A stretch of 64,000 nt of DNA from an uncultured bacterium (GTDB lineage Bacteria > Bacillota > Clostridia > Lachnospirales > Lachnospiraceae), in contig CAJMQE010000003.1 in assembly GCA_905215405.1 (NCBI GenBank), positions 1 through 64,000 on the forward strand, written 5' to 3'. The notes under the pieces were generated by a model. It searched no databases, had not been told where the DNA came from, and saw only the letters and a list, made by a program, of their open reading frames with translations. Shown here one piece after another: positions 25,585 through 34,769 of this stretch (the stretch's first letter is position 1; each line of letters starts with the position of its first letter). The position numbers and the translations under genes were made by a program.

Positions 25585-26047
25585 GAGAGTCCTCCCCACT
25601 GGCAAAGACACGCTTGCTCATATTGCTGTTGTGGTATTCACCAGATTGTGTCACGTCTTCTCCGAACCAGGCTGGAGGGCAGTAAGAAAGTGCTTCTTCT
25701 TCAGTTGGAAATTCAACTTCTGCAAGAACAGTACCGTTGAACACACCTTTAAACAGATCGAGTTCAATGGTATAACCGCGATCCGGAATTTCGTATCGCT
25801 TCTTGGTAATAATGTTTCCATCAGCTTTTTCTAACAGATGCTGATAGGATTCTTTGTTCAGTGGAAGATTATATTCTTCACGGCTCATCATGCCGCTTCC
25901 TTTATAAGTCAGATAATAGTTGTCATTGTCCCTTCTGACACGGACTACTGGTGCTGTTGAGAGATACCCCTGTTCAATGGTGCGGCACTTATAGTTTGTC
26001 AGATTTTCTGGTAATTCACGAACCAAAAATTTTCTTTCGATTTCCAT
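25577..26047 (-). CDS. CYTH domain (triphosphate tunnel) protein
   Basis: A 156-residue protein of the CYTH family, beta-tunnel enzymes that cleave triphosphates (inorganic triphosphate, thiamine triphosphate) or make cyclic AMP in some lineages. The diagnostic EIERKFLV opens the protein, followed by VRVRRDNDNYYLTYKG, KKRYEI and LAEVEFPTEEEA, which supply the tunnel basic and acidic residues. ATG 26047 gives the family N-terminus; AAAGGA is about fourteen bases upstream and a TTG at 26059 sits too close to it. The last eight bases overlap the CLC gene. Inorganic triphosphatase activity is the most likely, by family. Confidence 0.88.
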   Translation of the reverse strand: MEIERKFLVRELPENLTNYKCRTIEQGYLSTAPVVRVRRDNDNYYLTYKGSGMMSREEYNLPLNKESYQHLLEKADGNIITKKRYEIPDRGYTIELDLFKGVFNGTVLAEVEFPTEEEALSYCPPAWFGEDVTQSGEYHNSNMSKRVFASGEDSHE

Positions 26048-26093
26048 ACAGATGATCAAATCCTTTCGTTCAACATTTCTTTATTTATAAACA

Positions 26094-26133
26094 CAAAAAT
26101 AAGCAGATATCTGTTAAACATTTACCTGCTTAT
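26094..26133 (-). terminator. Terminator of the HU gene
   Basis: On the minus strand ATAAGCAG pairs with CTGCTTAT across about 19 bases and is followed by five T. It lies 65 bases past the HU stop codon. Confidence 0.8.
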
Positions 26134-26197
26134 CTTATCTCATCCCTGGCTACATCTGCCAAATAAGTAATGAATAATTATATTGTGCTAATCGTAA

Positions 26198-26473
26198 TTA
26201 TTTATTTACAACATCCTTTAAAGCTTTACCAGCTTTGAATTTAGGAGCTTTAGAAGCTGGAATTGTGATTTCTTTACCAGTCTGTGGGTTTTTACCTTTT
26301 CTTTCAGCTCTTTCTGTTACTTCAAAAGTACCGAATCCAACTAACTGGATTTTTTCACCTTTTGTTAATTCTTCAGCAACAACGTCTGTAAATGCTTTTA
26401 AAGCTTTTTCTGAATCTTTCTTGGATAATTCAGCTTTTTCTGCGATAGCAGCAACTAATTCTGTCTTATTCAT
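26198..26473 (-). CDS. hup: HU-family DNA-binding protein
   Basis: A 91-residue histone-like nucleoid protein. The N-terminal helical dimer part (MNKTELVAAIAEKAELSKKD) is followed by the FGTFEV strand and the DNA-binding beta arm, with RKGKNPQTGKEI and the conserved proline near the tip, then the closing VPAFK-like region (IPASKAPKFKAGKALKD). It acts as a homodimer bending and compacting DNA. AAGGAGG stands nine bases before ATG 26473; ATG 26482 is too close to it. It is a monocistronic gene with its own terminator, and codon bias points to strong expression. Confidence 0.96.
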   Translation of the reverse strand: MNKTELVAAIAEKAELSKKDSEKALKAFTDVVAEELTKGEKIQLVGFGTFEVTERAERKGKNPQTGKEITIPASKAPKFKAGKALKDVVNK

Positions 26474-26577
26474 TAAATACATCCTCCTTAAAATAAGTAT
26501 AATCTATTTATACCCCATAATATGGTGTTTGTCAACAAAAATGGCATAAAATGCCTTATTTTATCCGATTTTTATGG

Positions 26578-28554
26578 TTATTCTGAGAGTTCCTCCCAAG
26601 TTTCATAAAGTTTCTCCAGAATTGTCTCTAATTCGGTCTTTTTTTCATGTAATTCGACAAGCTTTACTGGGTCAGAACTGATTTCTGGAAGTGCGTACTG
26701 TTCATCGATTTCCGAGATCCGTTCTTCGATTTCCTGGATCTTGTTTTCTGTTTTCTGCAGCTCGTTACGTTTCTTACGAAGACGGGCCTGTTCCTGCTTT
26801 GAGGCTTTCCAGTTGTCATTCCCGGTCACTGGTTCAGCAGCTACAGGACTGCCATTTGTTCCGGAGTTGGCGGCAGTAGAGTTGGAAACCGATGTGGCAG
26901 AATTTCCGACATTATCTGCATGTGCATTCTGAGCAAGAGAAGCTGTAAGAAGATCATGTTTTTCTTCATAATAGTCATAATTACCAATATAGTTGACGAT
27001 TGTCTGGTGTGTCAGTTCAATTATTCTTGTTGCCGTTGTATTGATAAAATAACGGTCATGAGATACATAGAGAATCGTACCAGTGTAGTTATTTAAAGCA
27101 TTTTCCAGAATTTCTTTTGAAACCATGTCCAAATGGTTGGTAGGTTCATCCAGTATCAAAAAGTTCGCTTCAGAAAGCATCAGCTTTGCAAGAGAAACAC
27201 GTCCCTTTTCTCCACCTGAAAGATCACGGATCAGTTTAAATACATCATCATCGGTAAACAAAAATGCTGCCAGAGTATTTCGAATTTCAGTATTGGAAAG
27301 GTCTGGATAGGCATCTGCAATTTCCTCGAAAAGTGTATGGTCCGGATTCAGAACATGATGTTCCTGATCATAATATCCAATGGATACTTTGGAACCAAGT
27401 GTGATCCGGCCGGTATCAGGAGCGATGATCTGATTGATCATTTTGAGTATGGTGGTCTTTCCAGTGCCGTTGTTTCCAATGATGGCAACGCGTTCTCCAC
27501 GTTTGATCTCGAAAGAAATATCTGAAAATAAGAGCTGATTTTCGAACCCTTTTGACAGATTCTCAACAGTCAGGATATCATTACCGCTGATCACTTTTGG
27601 ATCGAGGCGAATGTCCATTTTATCATTCAGCTCCTGTGGTTTATCGACCCGCTCCACTTTATCGAGCATCTTTTCACGGCTTTCTGCACGTTTGATGCTC
27701 TTTTCACGGTTGAACTGCTTGAGCTTTGTAATGACTGCTTCCTGATGTTTGATATCGCGCTGCTGATTCAGGTATTCCTTCATCTGCATATTTCTAAGAA
27801 TCTTTTTCTTCTGGGAATATGCAGTGTAATTTCCAGAAAATACAGTGCAGTTACCATTGTCAATTTCAACGATCTTACTTACGATCTTATCAAGAAAGTA
27901 GCGATCATGTGCAACGATGAGAACACTGCCTTTGTAGTTGAGCAGAAATCCTTCCAGCCACTTGATAGATTCCAGATCCAGATGGTTGGTAGGTTCATCG
28001 AGCATGATAATATCAGGCTTTGAAAGAAGGAGTTTACCAAGGGAGACACGGGTCTTCTGACCACCAGAAAGTGCATTGACAGGTTTACTGAATTCTTCCT
28101 CTGTAAATCCGAGTCCCTTTAAAACGCCAGTCAGCTCACTTTTATAGGCATAACCGTTCTGGAGTTCAAATTCATGATTGAGACGTGCATACTGATCCAT
28201 CAGTGTATCCAGTTGTTCGCCGGAGAGCTCTTTCATGGAGAGCTCCATGCTACGAAGTTGTTCTTCCATATGAATGACATCAGCTTTTACGGAAAGCAGT
28301 TCGTCATAAATAGTATTACCGGTTTTTAATTCCTGATGCTGGGCAAGATAACCAACTGTTTTTCCTTTTGCGATGGTCACGAGTCCGCTGTCAGCAGGGA
28401 TTTCCTGCATGATAATTTTTAGCAGTGTTGATTTACCTGCGCCATTGATTCCGACAATGGCAGCTTTTTCATGGTCTTCCAGATGAAAAGAGCAGTTTCG
28501 TATGATTTCATCTGTACCAAATGATTTGCATATATTACTACATGAGAGTACCAT
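26578..28554 (-). CDS. ABC-F family ribosome-associated ATPase
   Basis: A 658-residue soluble protein with two ABC ATPase domains and no membrane segments, the layout of ABC-F translation factors (YdiF/YfmR/Uup relatives). The first domain has GINGAGKST, LSGGQKTR and MLDEPTNHLD; the second has GNNGTGKTT, LSGGEKGR and LILDEPTNHLD. Between them lies the charged linker that reaches the tRNA (about 245-320). An Asn/Ser/Thr-rich spacer is followed by a C-terminal coiled coil (about 585-655), as in Uup. It probably relieves stalled ribosomes. Antibiotic protection is possible but no resistance context is seen. Confidence 0.92.
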   Translation of the reverse strand: MVLSCSNICKSFGTDEIIRNCSFHLEDHEKAAIVGINGAGKSTLLKIIMQEIPADSGLVTIAKGKTVGYLAQHQELKTGNTIYDELLSVKADVIHMEEQLRSMELSMKELSGEQLDTLMDQYARLNHEFELQNGYAYKSELTGVLKGLGFTEEEFSKPVNALSGGQKTRVSLGKLLLSKPDIIMLDEPTNHLDLESIKWLEGFLLNYKGSVLIVAHDRYFLDKIVSKIVEIDNGNCTVFSGNYTAYSQKKKILRNMQMKEYLNQQRDIKHQEAVITKLKQFNREKSIKRAESREKMLDKVERVDKPQELNDKMDIRLDPKVISGNDILTVENLSKGFENQLLFSDISFEIKRGERVAIIGNNGTGKTTILKMINQIIAPDTGRITLGSKVSIGYYDQEHHVLNPDHTLFEEIADAYPDLSNTEIRNTLAAFLFTDDDVFKLIRDLSGGEKGRVSLAKLMLSEANFLILDEPTNHLDMVSKEILENALNNYTGTILYVSHDRYFINTTATRIIELTHQTIVNYIGNYDYYEEKHDLLTASLAQNAHADNVGNSATSVSNSTAANSGTNGSPVAAEPVTGNDNWKASKQEQARLRKKRNELQKTENKIQEIEERISEIDEQYALPEISSDPVKLVELHEKKTELETILEKLYETWEELSE

Positions 28555-28693
28555 TTTTCTAATTTCCTATCTTTTTCTTTATGTGATTAGGAACCCAGTA
28601 CCAGCACTGTCACAGATCGAACTATGCGACATGTACCTGCTGATACAGGATTCCCAAATTTGCGTTCTATGTGCTTACACTACCTATTATTTA

Positions 28694-29455
28694 CTATAAG
28701 CTGACCTTTTTGTCAAGAAGAAGACCAGATCCAAGGAATGCAGCGATCATTGCGACTACATGAGCAAGGTAATTAGGCAGAGGCGCCAGCATGGAGTTAA
28801 CGATGCCACTTCCAATTGAAACTTCTGGAAGATAAGAACAGAGCTTATTCAAAATCAGGTTGAGTATAATGAAGAGAACAAAACTGATAATTCCACGGAA
28901 TTTCTTATTTGCTAGTGCAGTAGCTGTCAGTGTAATGGAAAAATAAGCGATGCAGATTGCTGTAAATACTGAAATCCACAGGTCAGCCAAAAACACGAAT
29001 ACAGATATTAAAGTGTCAGTTACTGAGAAACCCACTTCTTCCAGAAATTCGGAAATTATGTCTGTTGTGTTTACCAAATCTGGATACTGGGAACAGAAAA
29101 GTCGGCTGTCAAGATATAAAAATAAAATACCGACTGCTGTGGCTATCAGCGCTACGATCAAAGAAGTCAGCAGTTTAGAACCAATGATCTTATAGGTACT
29201 GTTTGGTGTCATAAAGTCCAGATAGCTGTATTTTGAACCAAGTTCTCTGGAATAGGACTGGATTGCCATGATCAGGATCATAAAGACGCCAACAAAAATA
29301 CCAAGGATCAGAAGTGAACATGATATGATGGTGTGGTCTTTATTTTTCAGGAGCATGCTGGTAACGACATAGATTTCCATTGCTGCGAACATGACAGCGA
29401 GTATGACGATATTAAAAATACTTTTACGTGTTTCGTATTTAATGAGTTTGAACAT
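28694..29455 (-). CDS. ABC transporter permease
   Basis: A 253-residue membrane protein with six predicted membrane segments, of the ABC-2-like type. It begins MFKLIKYETRK, a common N-terminus for exporter permeases of Clostridia. AAAGGGGAAG precedes ATG 29455; a longer open frame is not supported. Only 13 bases separate it from the stop of the ATPase gene, so the two form a simple one-permease, one-ATPase exporter that should dimerise. The substrate is unknown; peptides, drugs or lipids are typical for the class. No regulator of the GntR type is linked, unlike YtrAB systems. Confidence 0.87.
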   Translation of the reverse strand: MFKLIKYETRKSIFNIVILAVMFAAMEIYVVTSMLLKNKDHTIISCSLLILGIFVGVFMILIMAIQSYSRELGSKYSYLDFMTPNSTYKIIGSKLLTSLIVALIATAVGILFLYLDSRLFCSQYPDLVNTTDIISEFLEEVGFSVTDTLISVFVFLADLWISVFTAICIAYFSITLTATALANKKFRGIISFVLFIILNLILNKLCSYLPEVSIGSGIVNSMLAPLPNYLAHVVAMIAAFLGSGLLLDKKVSL

Positions 29456-29468
29456 TTTCTTCCCCTTT

Positions 29469-30158
29469 CTATTCAGAATAAATTTGCTTATACAGATCGA
29501 CAATGGTCATGTTCTTCTGTGTGCGGAGTTCTTCGGCCTCTCCATTTTCGACAACAAGTCCGTTTTTTATGAAGATAGCGTTATCAATGATCTTTTCAAG
29601 TTCATCAACGAGATGACTGGAAATGATCATGGTCGAATTTGGATTGCGGTTTGCAAGGATCGTTTCGATGATCTTGTCACGGGCGATGATGTCGACACCA
29701 TTGAGCGGTTCATCCAGCATGACAATAGAAGCTTTACGGGAGACGGTAACTGCAAGTTTTAACTTTGCAAGCATACCGGAGGACATATTTTTGGCTTTGT
29801 CATTCGGACGCAGATCCATATCCTCAAGCAAATGATTGTAAGTATTGATATCAAAATCAGTAAAAAAGTCCTGATAAAATTTACCAATATCTTTTGTAGT
29901 CATATAGCTGTAAAAATAATTTTCTGTTGGCATGTAGGCGATATGAGCTTTGGTCACGGAGCCGATTGTATTTTCATCAAGGGTTACTGAGCCACTGGTT
30001 GGCTTGATCAGACCGGCAATTATTTTCATAAGTGTTGTTTTACCACTTCCATTAGGACCAAGAAGGGCATAGATTTTTCCAGGAAGAATATCAAGTGAGA
30101 TGTTCTGAATGGCAGTACATGTCATGTATTTTTTCTGGATATTTTCGCATTTTAACAT
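29469..30158 (-). CDS. ABC transporter ATP-binding protein
   Basis: A 229-residue ATPase. Walker A is GPNGSGKTT (about residue 34), the signature is degenerate (MSSGMLAKLKL in place of LSGGQ), Walker B is IVMLDEPLNG and the switch histidine lies in ISSHLVDE. AAAGGAAC lies eight bases before ATG 30158. It is the first gene of a two-gene exporter unit with the permease just downstream. Its upstream region faces the DEAD-box helicase promoter, giving a divergent arrangement. The transported compound is not evident. Confidence 0.9.
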   Translation of the reverse strand: MLKCENIQKKYMTCTAIQNISLDILPGKIYALLGPNGSGKTTLMKIIAGLIKPTSGSVTLDENTIGSVTKAHIAYMPTENYFYSYMTTKDIGKFYQDFFTDFDINTYNHLLEDMDLRPNDKAKNMSSGMLAKLKLAVTVSRKASIVMLDEPLNGVDIIARDKIIETILANRNPNSTMIISSHLVDELEKIIDNAIFIKNGLVVENGEAEELRTQKNMTIVDLYKQIYSE

Positions 30159-30283
30159 TATATTGTTCCTTTCTGCATGAAATTTCTGTTTCCAATTCAT
30201 TCTTATAGAAGCAAATAATTGAAAAACTGTAAAATAATTATAAAATATTTCCATAATATAAGCAACAGGAAGAAAAAATAAGT

Positions 30284-30312
30284 TTGACAAAGGAAAATGG
30301 TTCGTGTATCAT
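30284..30312 (+). promoter_or_regulatory. Promoter of the DEAD-box helicase gene
   Basis: TTGACA and TATCAT are separated by 17 bases. A small perfect hairpin (GCGTTT-CGAT-AAACGC, 30346-30361) lies in the short leader just before the ribosome site, which could make translation temperature-sensitive; that is inference. Confidence 0.85.
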
Positions 30313-30380
30313 TGAACAGTTAGTATTTTGAGATAAGGTTGATAGGCGTTTCGATAAACGCTAAGAAAGGTAATAAAAAA

Positions 30381-31982
30381 TTGAAATTTGAAGAATTAAA
30401 CGTTAACGAAAATATTTTAAGAGCAATCGGAGACATGGGATTTGAGGAAGCATCACCTATTCAGGGTAAGTCTATACCGGTTATTCTTGAAGGAAAAGAC
30501 ATCGTGGGACAGGCCCAGACAGGAACAGGTAAGACAGCTGCTTATTCCATTCCTATGCTGGAAAGAATCGATCCAAAGCTCAAGAAGGTACAGGCAGTTG
30601 TTCTGTGTCCAACAAGAGAACTTGCAATTCAGGTTGCAGAAGAAATCAGAAAACTCGCAAAATATTTATCTGATATAAAAGTCCTTCCAATCTATGGTGG
30701 ACAGGAAATTGTAAAACAGATCAAATCATTAAAATCCGGCGTACAGATCATCGTTGGTACACCTGGACGAGTAATGGATCACATGAGAAGAAAGACAGTA
30801 AAATTTGAACATGTTAAAATGATAATCCTTGATGAAGCAGATGAAATGCTTAACATGGGATTCCGCGAAGACATTGAAACAATTCTTTCCCAGATTCCTG
30901 AAGAAAGACAGACAATTCTTTTTTCTGCAACAATGCCTAAGGCAATTATGGAAATCGCTACAAAATTCCAGAAAGATGCAGAAATTATTAAAGTAGTCAG
31001 AAAAGAACTGACAGTAACAAATATTGAACAGTATTACTTTGAAGTAAGACCAAAAAATAAAAATGAAGTTCTTTCCCGTCTGATCGATATTTACAATCCT
31101 AAACTTTCAGTTGTTTTCTGTAATACAAAAAGACAGGTAGATGAACTGATCTCCGAGTTAAAAGGCAGAGGATATTTTGCTGATGGTATTCATGGTGATA
31201 TGAAACAGGCACAGAGAGACAGAGTAATGAACGACTTTAGAAAAGGAAAGACAGAAATTCTGATCGCTACAGACGTTGCAGCAAGAGGTATTGATGTTGA
31301 TGATGTCGATGTCGTATTCAACTATGATCTTCCACAGGATGAAGAATATTATGTACACAGAATCGGACGTACAGGCCGTGCAGGACGTACAGGTCGTGCA
31401 TTCTCCTTTATTTCTGGTAAAGAAGTATACAAACTGAAAGATATTGAAAGATATTGTAAGACAAAGATCCTTGCAAAACCACTTCCATCACTCGATGATG
31501 TAAAAAATACAAAGCTTGAGAAGATCTTCTCTGATGTGAAATCAACAATCGAAGAAGGAAATCTTACAGAAATGATGACAGCTGTTGAAGAACATCTTAA
31601 TCTTGAAGATTATACAGCTATGGATGTTGCAGCAGCACTTCTGAAACTCTCTATCGGTAACGAAGTAGATGCAGTAGATGATGTAGAACAGGTTCATTTT
31701 AAAGATAATGGTGGCAGAGATGCCAGCAAGATGGTAAGACTGTTCATTAACATCGGTAAGAAACAGGGTGTAAAACCTTCTAATATTCTTGGCGCAATCG
31801 CTGGAGAATCAGGTATTCCTGGTAAACTGGTTGGTGGAATCGATATGTTCGACTCCTATACATTTGTTGAAGTTCCAAGAAAATATGCAGATGATGTTCT
31901 TACTGCAATGGAAAATGTTAAGATCAAAGGAAAATCAATTAACATTGAAAGAGCTGCCGCAAAGAAAAAGAAGAGAAGATAA
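30381..31982 (+). CDS. DEAD-box RNA helicase with DbpA-type RNA-binding domain
   Basis: A 533-residue ATP-dependent RNA helicase (DeaD/CshA type). Motifs run in order: Q motif, AQTGTGKT, PTRELAIQ, DEAD, SAT, the helicase domain with ARGIDVDDV and HRIGRTGRAGR. The C-terminal part (about 445-520) matches the DbpA RNA-binding domain (RLFINIGKKQG, GIDMFDSYTFVEV), and a lysine-rich tail ends the protein. It likely remodels rRNA or mRNA, especially in the cold. TTG 30381 gives the family N-terminus (LKFEELN) with AAGAAAGG ten bases upstream; a TTG at 30339 is less likely. It shows strongly biased codon use. Confidence 0.94.
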   Translation: MKFEELNVNENILRAIGDMGFEEASPIQGKSIPVILEGKDIVGQAQTGTGKTAAYSIPMLERIDPKLKKVQAVVLCPTRELAIQVAEEIRKLAKYLSDIKVLPIYGGQEIVKQIKSLKSGVQIIVGTPGRVMDHMRRKTVKFEHVKMIILDEADEMLNMGFREDIETILSQIPEERQTILFSATMPKAIMEIATKFQKDAEIIKVVRKELTVTNIEQYYFEVRPKNKNEVLSRLIDIYNPKLSVVFCNTKRQVDELISELKGRGYFADGIHGDMKQAQRDRVMNDFRKGKTEILIATDVAARGIDVDDVDVVFNYDLPQDEEYYVHRIGRTGRAGRTGRAFSFISGKEVYKLKDIERYCKTKILAKPLPSLDDVKNTKLEKIFSDVKSTIEEGNLTEMMTAVEEHLNLEDYTAMDVAAALLKLSIGNEVDAVDDVEQVHFKDNGGRDASKMVRLFINIGKKQGVKPSNILGAIAGESGIPGKLVGGIDMFDSYTFVEVPRKYADDVLTAMENVKIKGKSINIERAAAKKKKRR

Positions 31983-32052
31983 TCTGTTTGTGACATACAG
32001 TATCTGCCAGAATTACTGATAAGATACGGATTGCAGACATAAATATACAAAA

Positions 32053-32104
32053 AAGATATGCTACAGATACGGGAGATACCGGTTCTGGCTGCATATCTTT
32101 TTTC
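32053..32104 (+). terminator. Terminator after the helicase gene
   Basis: AAGATATGC pairs with GCATATCTT, enclosing a partly paired centre, and runs into six T. Confidence 0.85.
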
Positions 32105-32145
32105 CTTTTTGACAGGCTGGATCTTATTTTTCACATTTAAAATGA

Positions 32146-32174
32146 TTGTCTGTTCTCACGCAAAGTGCTATAAT
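32146..32174 (+). promoter_or_regulatory. Promoter of the aldo/keto reductase gene
   Basis: TTGTCT and TATAAT are 17 bases apart; the leader to ATG 32287 is about 105 bases. Confidence 0.75.
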
Positions 32175-32286
32175 TTTAGAAAAGTTGTTGGTAACGCAGG
32201 ATAAATGCGGCAGTTTACGGGGGGAGTTTAAGAGCCTGAAAGGCAGGACTTATGTAATACAGATGACCGCAGAAATGGAGTGGAAA

Positions 32287-33423
32287 ATGGAATACAGAAA
32301 ATTCGAGAACTTAGGGGTAGAGACATCGTTACTTGGCTTTGGATGTATGAGGTTTCCAAAGCTTGCCAATGGAAAAATTGATGAAATACTCGCAGAGAAG
32401 ATGATCGATGAGGCTATTGCCTCTGGAGTCAGATATATCGATACGGCATATCCTTATCACAATGGCGACAGTGAGCCGTTTGTCGGAAGGGTGCTTGATA
32501 AATATGACAGAAAGCAGTATCTTCTTGCAACGAAGCTTCCAACATGGGACTTAAAGACTGTGGATGACGCAAAAAGAATATTTGAGGATCAGCTGCAGAG
32601 ACTGAACAAGGAGTATGTGGATTTTTACCTGCTTCATGCACTTGATGCAGATAGATGGCACAATCTTGTAAAACTTGGCGTTCTGGAGTATTGTGAACAA
32701 TTGAAAAAAGAGGGGAAAATTCGATTCCTTGGATTTTCATTTCATGATTCTTATGAAGTGTTCGAAGAAATACTAACCAGTAGAAAGTGGGACTTCTGTC
32801 AGATTCAGTTCAATTATATGGATGCTGATTTTCAGGCGGGGCTCAGAGGATATCATCTGGCAGAACGATCCGAAGTTCCAATGGTGATCATGGAACCGGT
32901 AAAAGGTGGATCGCTGGCGCAGCTACCACAGGATATTGCAGAGATATTTAAAAGAGAAGACAGTAACCGTTCTATGGCTTCTTGGGCACTTAGATGGGTC
33001 GGTACTTTTCCAAATGTCAAGACAGTACTTAGTGGTATGTCCGATTATGAGCAGGTCAAGGATAATCTTGAAACATTTCGCAGCTTCCAACCGCTGTCGG
33101 ACCATGAGAAAAGTGTTGTGCAGGATGTCGCAGCAACAATCAGAAGCAGAGTGAAAAATGGATGCACTGGTTGCAGATATTGTATGCCATGTCCACATGG
33201 AGTCAATATTCCAAAGAATTTTTCGGTATGGAACACCTATGCAATGTATGGAAATGCAGATAAAGCGCTGGATACGTGGAATCGAAGTATGGAAAAGAGC
33301 GAATGGGCAAAGAACTGTATCAGATGTGGAAAATGTGAACAGGCATGCCCACAGGGACTACATATCAGAAAAGATCTGGAAGCGGTTCAGACCTGTATGG
33401 ATGGACTGGAAAAAAATAAATAG
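32287..33423 (+). CDS. Aldo/keto reductase with C-terminal 4Fe-4S domain
   Basis: A 378-residue fusion. The N-terminal TIM barrel (about 1-270) is an aldo/keto reductase with its catalytic tetrad visible in DTAYPYH, TKLPTW and LLHALD. The C-terminal part holds two cysteine clusters (CTGCRYCMPCPHG and CIRCGKCEQACPQG) typical of 4Fe-4S ferredoxin domains, a pairing common in anaerobes. It probably passes electrons between NAD(P)H or ferredoxin and a carbonyl substrate, which is not known. ATG 32287 follows TGGAGTGG. The next gene begins 21 bases downstream. Confidence 0.92.
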   Translation: MEYRKFENLGVETSLLGFGCMRFPKLANGKIDEILAEKMIDEAIASGVRYIDTAYPYHNGDSEPFVGRVLDKYDRKQYLLATKLPTWDLKTVDDAKRIFEDQLQRLNKEYVDFYLLHALDADRWHNLVKLGVLEYCEQLKKEGKIRFLGFSFHDSYEVFEEILTSRKWDFCQIQFNYMDADFQAGLRGYHLAERSEVPMVIMEPVKGGSLAQLPQDIAEIFKREDSNRSMASWALRWVGTFPNVKTVLSGMSDYEQVKDNLETFRSFQPLSDHEKSVVQDVAATIRSRVKNGCTGCRYCMPCPHGVNIPKNFSVWNTYAMYGNADKALDTWNRSMEKSEWAKNCIRCGKCEQACPQGLHIRKDLEAVQTCMDGLEKNK

Positions 33424-33444
33424 AAATGAATAGGACGCATTAAT

Positions 33445-34182
33445 ATGAAATTTAATATATCATTCAGAAAGCAGAAAATTATTACACTTTGGATTTTTAT
33501 CATTGCCTGTATCGTATTTATGATCGCACCGGTAAGAAAAATCTATCACGTACAGTTCAGTACGGAATACAAAAAGCTTCATCTGCTCTATGATCAGGAT
33601 TACAGAGATGATCTGGAAAGCAAAGATGTCAGTGTTACAGAGGATTATAGCCCGGGAAGTGAATATGGTTATGTTACAATATCCGGTGATGCATATGATT
33701 TAAAGCTCTACGCTGAAAAGAATTATTTTCATGGATGGAAAAAGACAGGTGGAACCGAAAAGATCACTGCCATTACATACTGTGATAATAATATAACTGC
33801 GGAGATCGCACTTGATTCAGAAACACCGAATGTCAGCATTACAGATACTTCTACAGGAAAAAATTATACGATCCATTATAATGATTCAATGGGTGAGTAT
33901 ATTCATAATACAGAAATGGAACAACAGCTGCAGGTCAGCACGACCGATCTGTTGCATCAGGTAGAAGTAACGAAAGTCGCTTATCAGAACCTTTTGTCAT
34001 CCATGCAGCATCTGGAACTTGCAGACGCTTTAAAATACGCGGGCTGGCATATACTGATCATCATTATTTTCTGGCTGGCTTATTATGGAACTGGTGTCAT
34101 GATCAGAATGAGCCACAACAGAGAAGATAAAACATTGGATCATGATGTGGAAGAATATAAAAAGAAAATGAATCTTTCCTGA
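33445..34182 (+). CDS. Two-span membrane protein of unknown function
   Basis: I do not recognise a family. The 245-residue protein has an N-terminal membrane segment (about 13-30, IITLWIFIIACIVF) and a second near residue 200 (ILIIIIFWLAYY). Between them is an extracellular domain of about 165 residues rich in Asp, Thr and Tyr, with beta-strand-like patterns. A short charged tail ends the protein inside the cell. It follows the reductase gene by 21 bases and ends before a terminator, so the two are probably co-transcribed, but a shared job is not evident. Confidence 0.72.
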   Translation: MKFNISFRKQKIITLWIFIIACIVFMIAPVRKIYHVQFSTEYKKLHLLYDQDYRDDLESKDVSVTEDYSPGSEYGYVTISGDAYDLKLYAEKNYFHGWKKTGGTEKITAITYCDNNITAEIALDSETPNVSITDTSTGKNYTIHYNDSMGEYIHNTEMEQQLQVSTTDLLHQVEVTKVAYQNLLSSMQHLELADALKYAGWHILIIIIFWLAYYGTGVMIRMSHNREDKTLDHDVEEYKKKMNLS

Positions 34183-34203
34183 TTTTTGGAAAGTAGAATA
34201 GAA

Positions 34204-34266
34204 AAGAAGCTCTGAACGCGTTCGTTTGCCAGAATAGGTAAGCGAATCAATTTAGAGCTCTTTTTG
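34204..34266 (+). terminator. Terminator before the GrcA-like gene
   Basis: AGCTCTGAA pairs imperfectly with TTTAGAGCT, and TTCGTTTGCC with GGTAAGCGAA; five T follow. Confidence 0.8.
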
Positions 34267-34327
34267 TAAACAATAAATGGAGCAAAGTTTGTGGAATATA
34301 TTACCACAAAAATAAAAGGATAAAGAA

Positions 34328-34356
34328 TTGACTTATCTCTATTTATCCTGTATATT
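34328..34356 (+). promoter_or_regulatory. Promoter of the GrcA-like gene
   Basis: TTGACT and TATATT are 17 bases apart. The region between it and the upstream terminator is short, so the gene is its own transcription unit. Confidence 0.85.
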
Positions 34357-34414
34357 AATATCAGTAACTATTACTAATATGTATCAAATATAAATATACT
34401 TGGAGGACAAATAG

Positions 34415-34657
34415 ATGAACGTAAATGAAAAACAGGTTGAAAATCTGGTAAATATGCTTGATGGATATACAACACAGGGAGGACATCATCTGAATGTCAA
34501 TGTTCTGAACAGAGATACACTTTTAGATGCACAGAACAATCCAGAACAATACCCTCAGCTTACAATCAGGGTTTCAGGATATGCAGTTAATTTTATTAAT
34601 CTTACAAAACAACAGCAGGATGATGTAATTTCCAGAACATTCCATACAGCGATGTAA
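34415..34657 (+). CDS. grcA: Autonomous glycyl radical cofactor, GrcA/YfiD-like
   Basis: An 80-residue protein equal to the C-terminal end of pyruvate formate-lyase. The motif R52-V-S-G55-Y-A-V carries the glycine that becomes the radical, followed by FINLTKQQQDDVISRTFH, which matches the lyase terminus. It lacks nearly all of the N-terminal extension of E. coli YfiD. The family repairs oxygen-cleaved pyruvate formate-lyase by acting as a spare radical domain. No lyase or activase gene is in the window, and the gene has its own promoter and terminator. GGAGGAC lies upstream of the ATG. Confidence 0.92.
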   Translation: MNVNEKQVENLVNMLDGYTTQGGHHLNVNVLNRDTLLDAQNNPEQYPQLTIRVSGYAVNFINLTKQQQDDVISRTFHTAM

Positions 34658-34677
34658 AACAGAATACAAAAACACAG

Positions 34678-34707
34678 GACGCACAGATATTGGTGCGTCT
34701 TTTTTTG
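34678..34707 (+). terminator. Terminator after the GrcA-like gene
   Basis: GACGCAC pairs with GTGCGTC across eight bases and is followed by seven T. Confidence 0.95.
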
Positions 34708-34769
34708 TTTTCAGAATGGAAGTTTTAGTATATAATGGTAAATTAATACGGTAAAGCAGGAGAGCGTCA

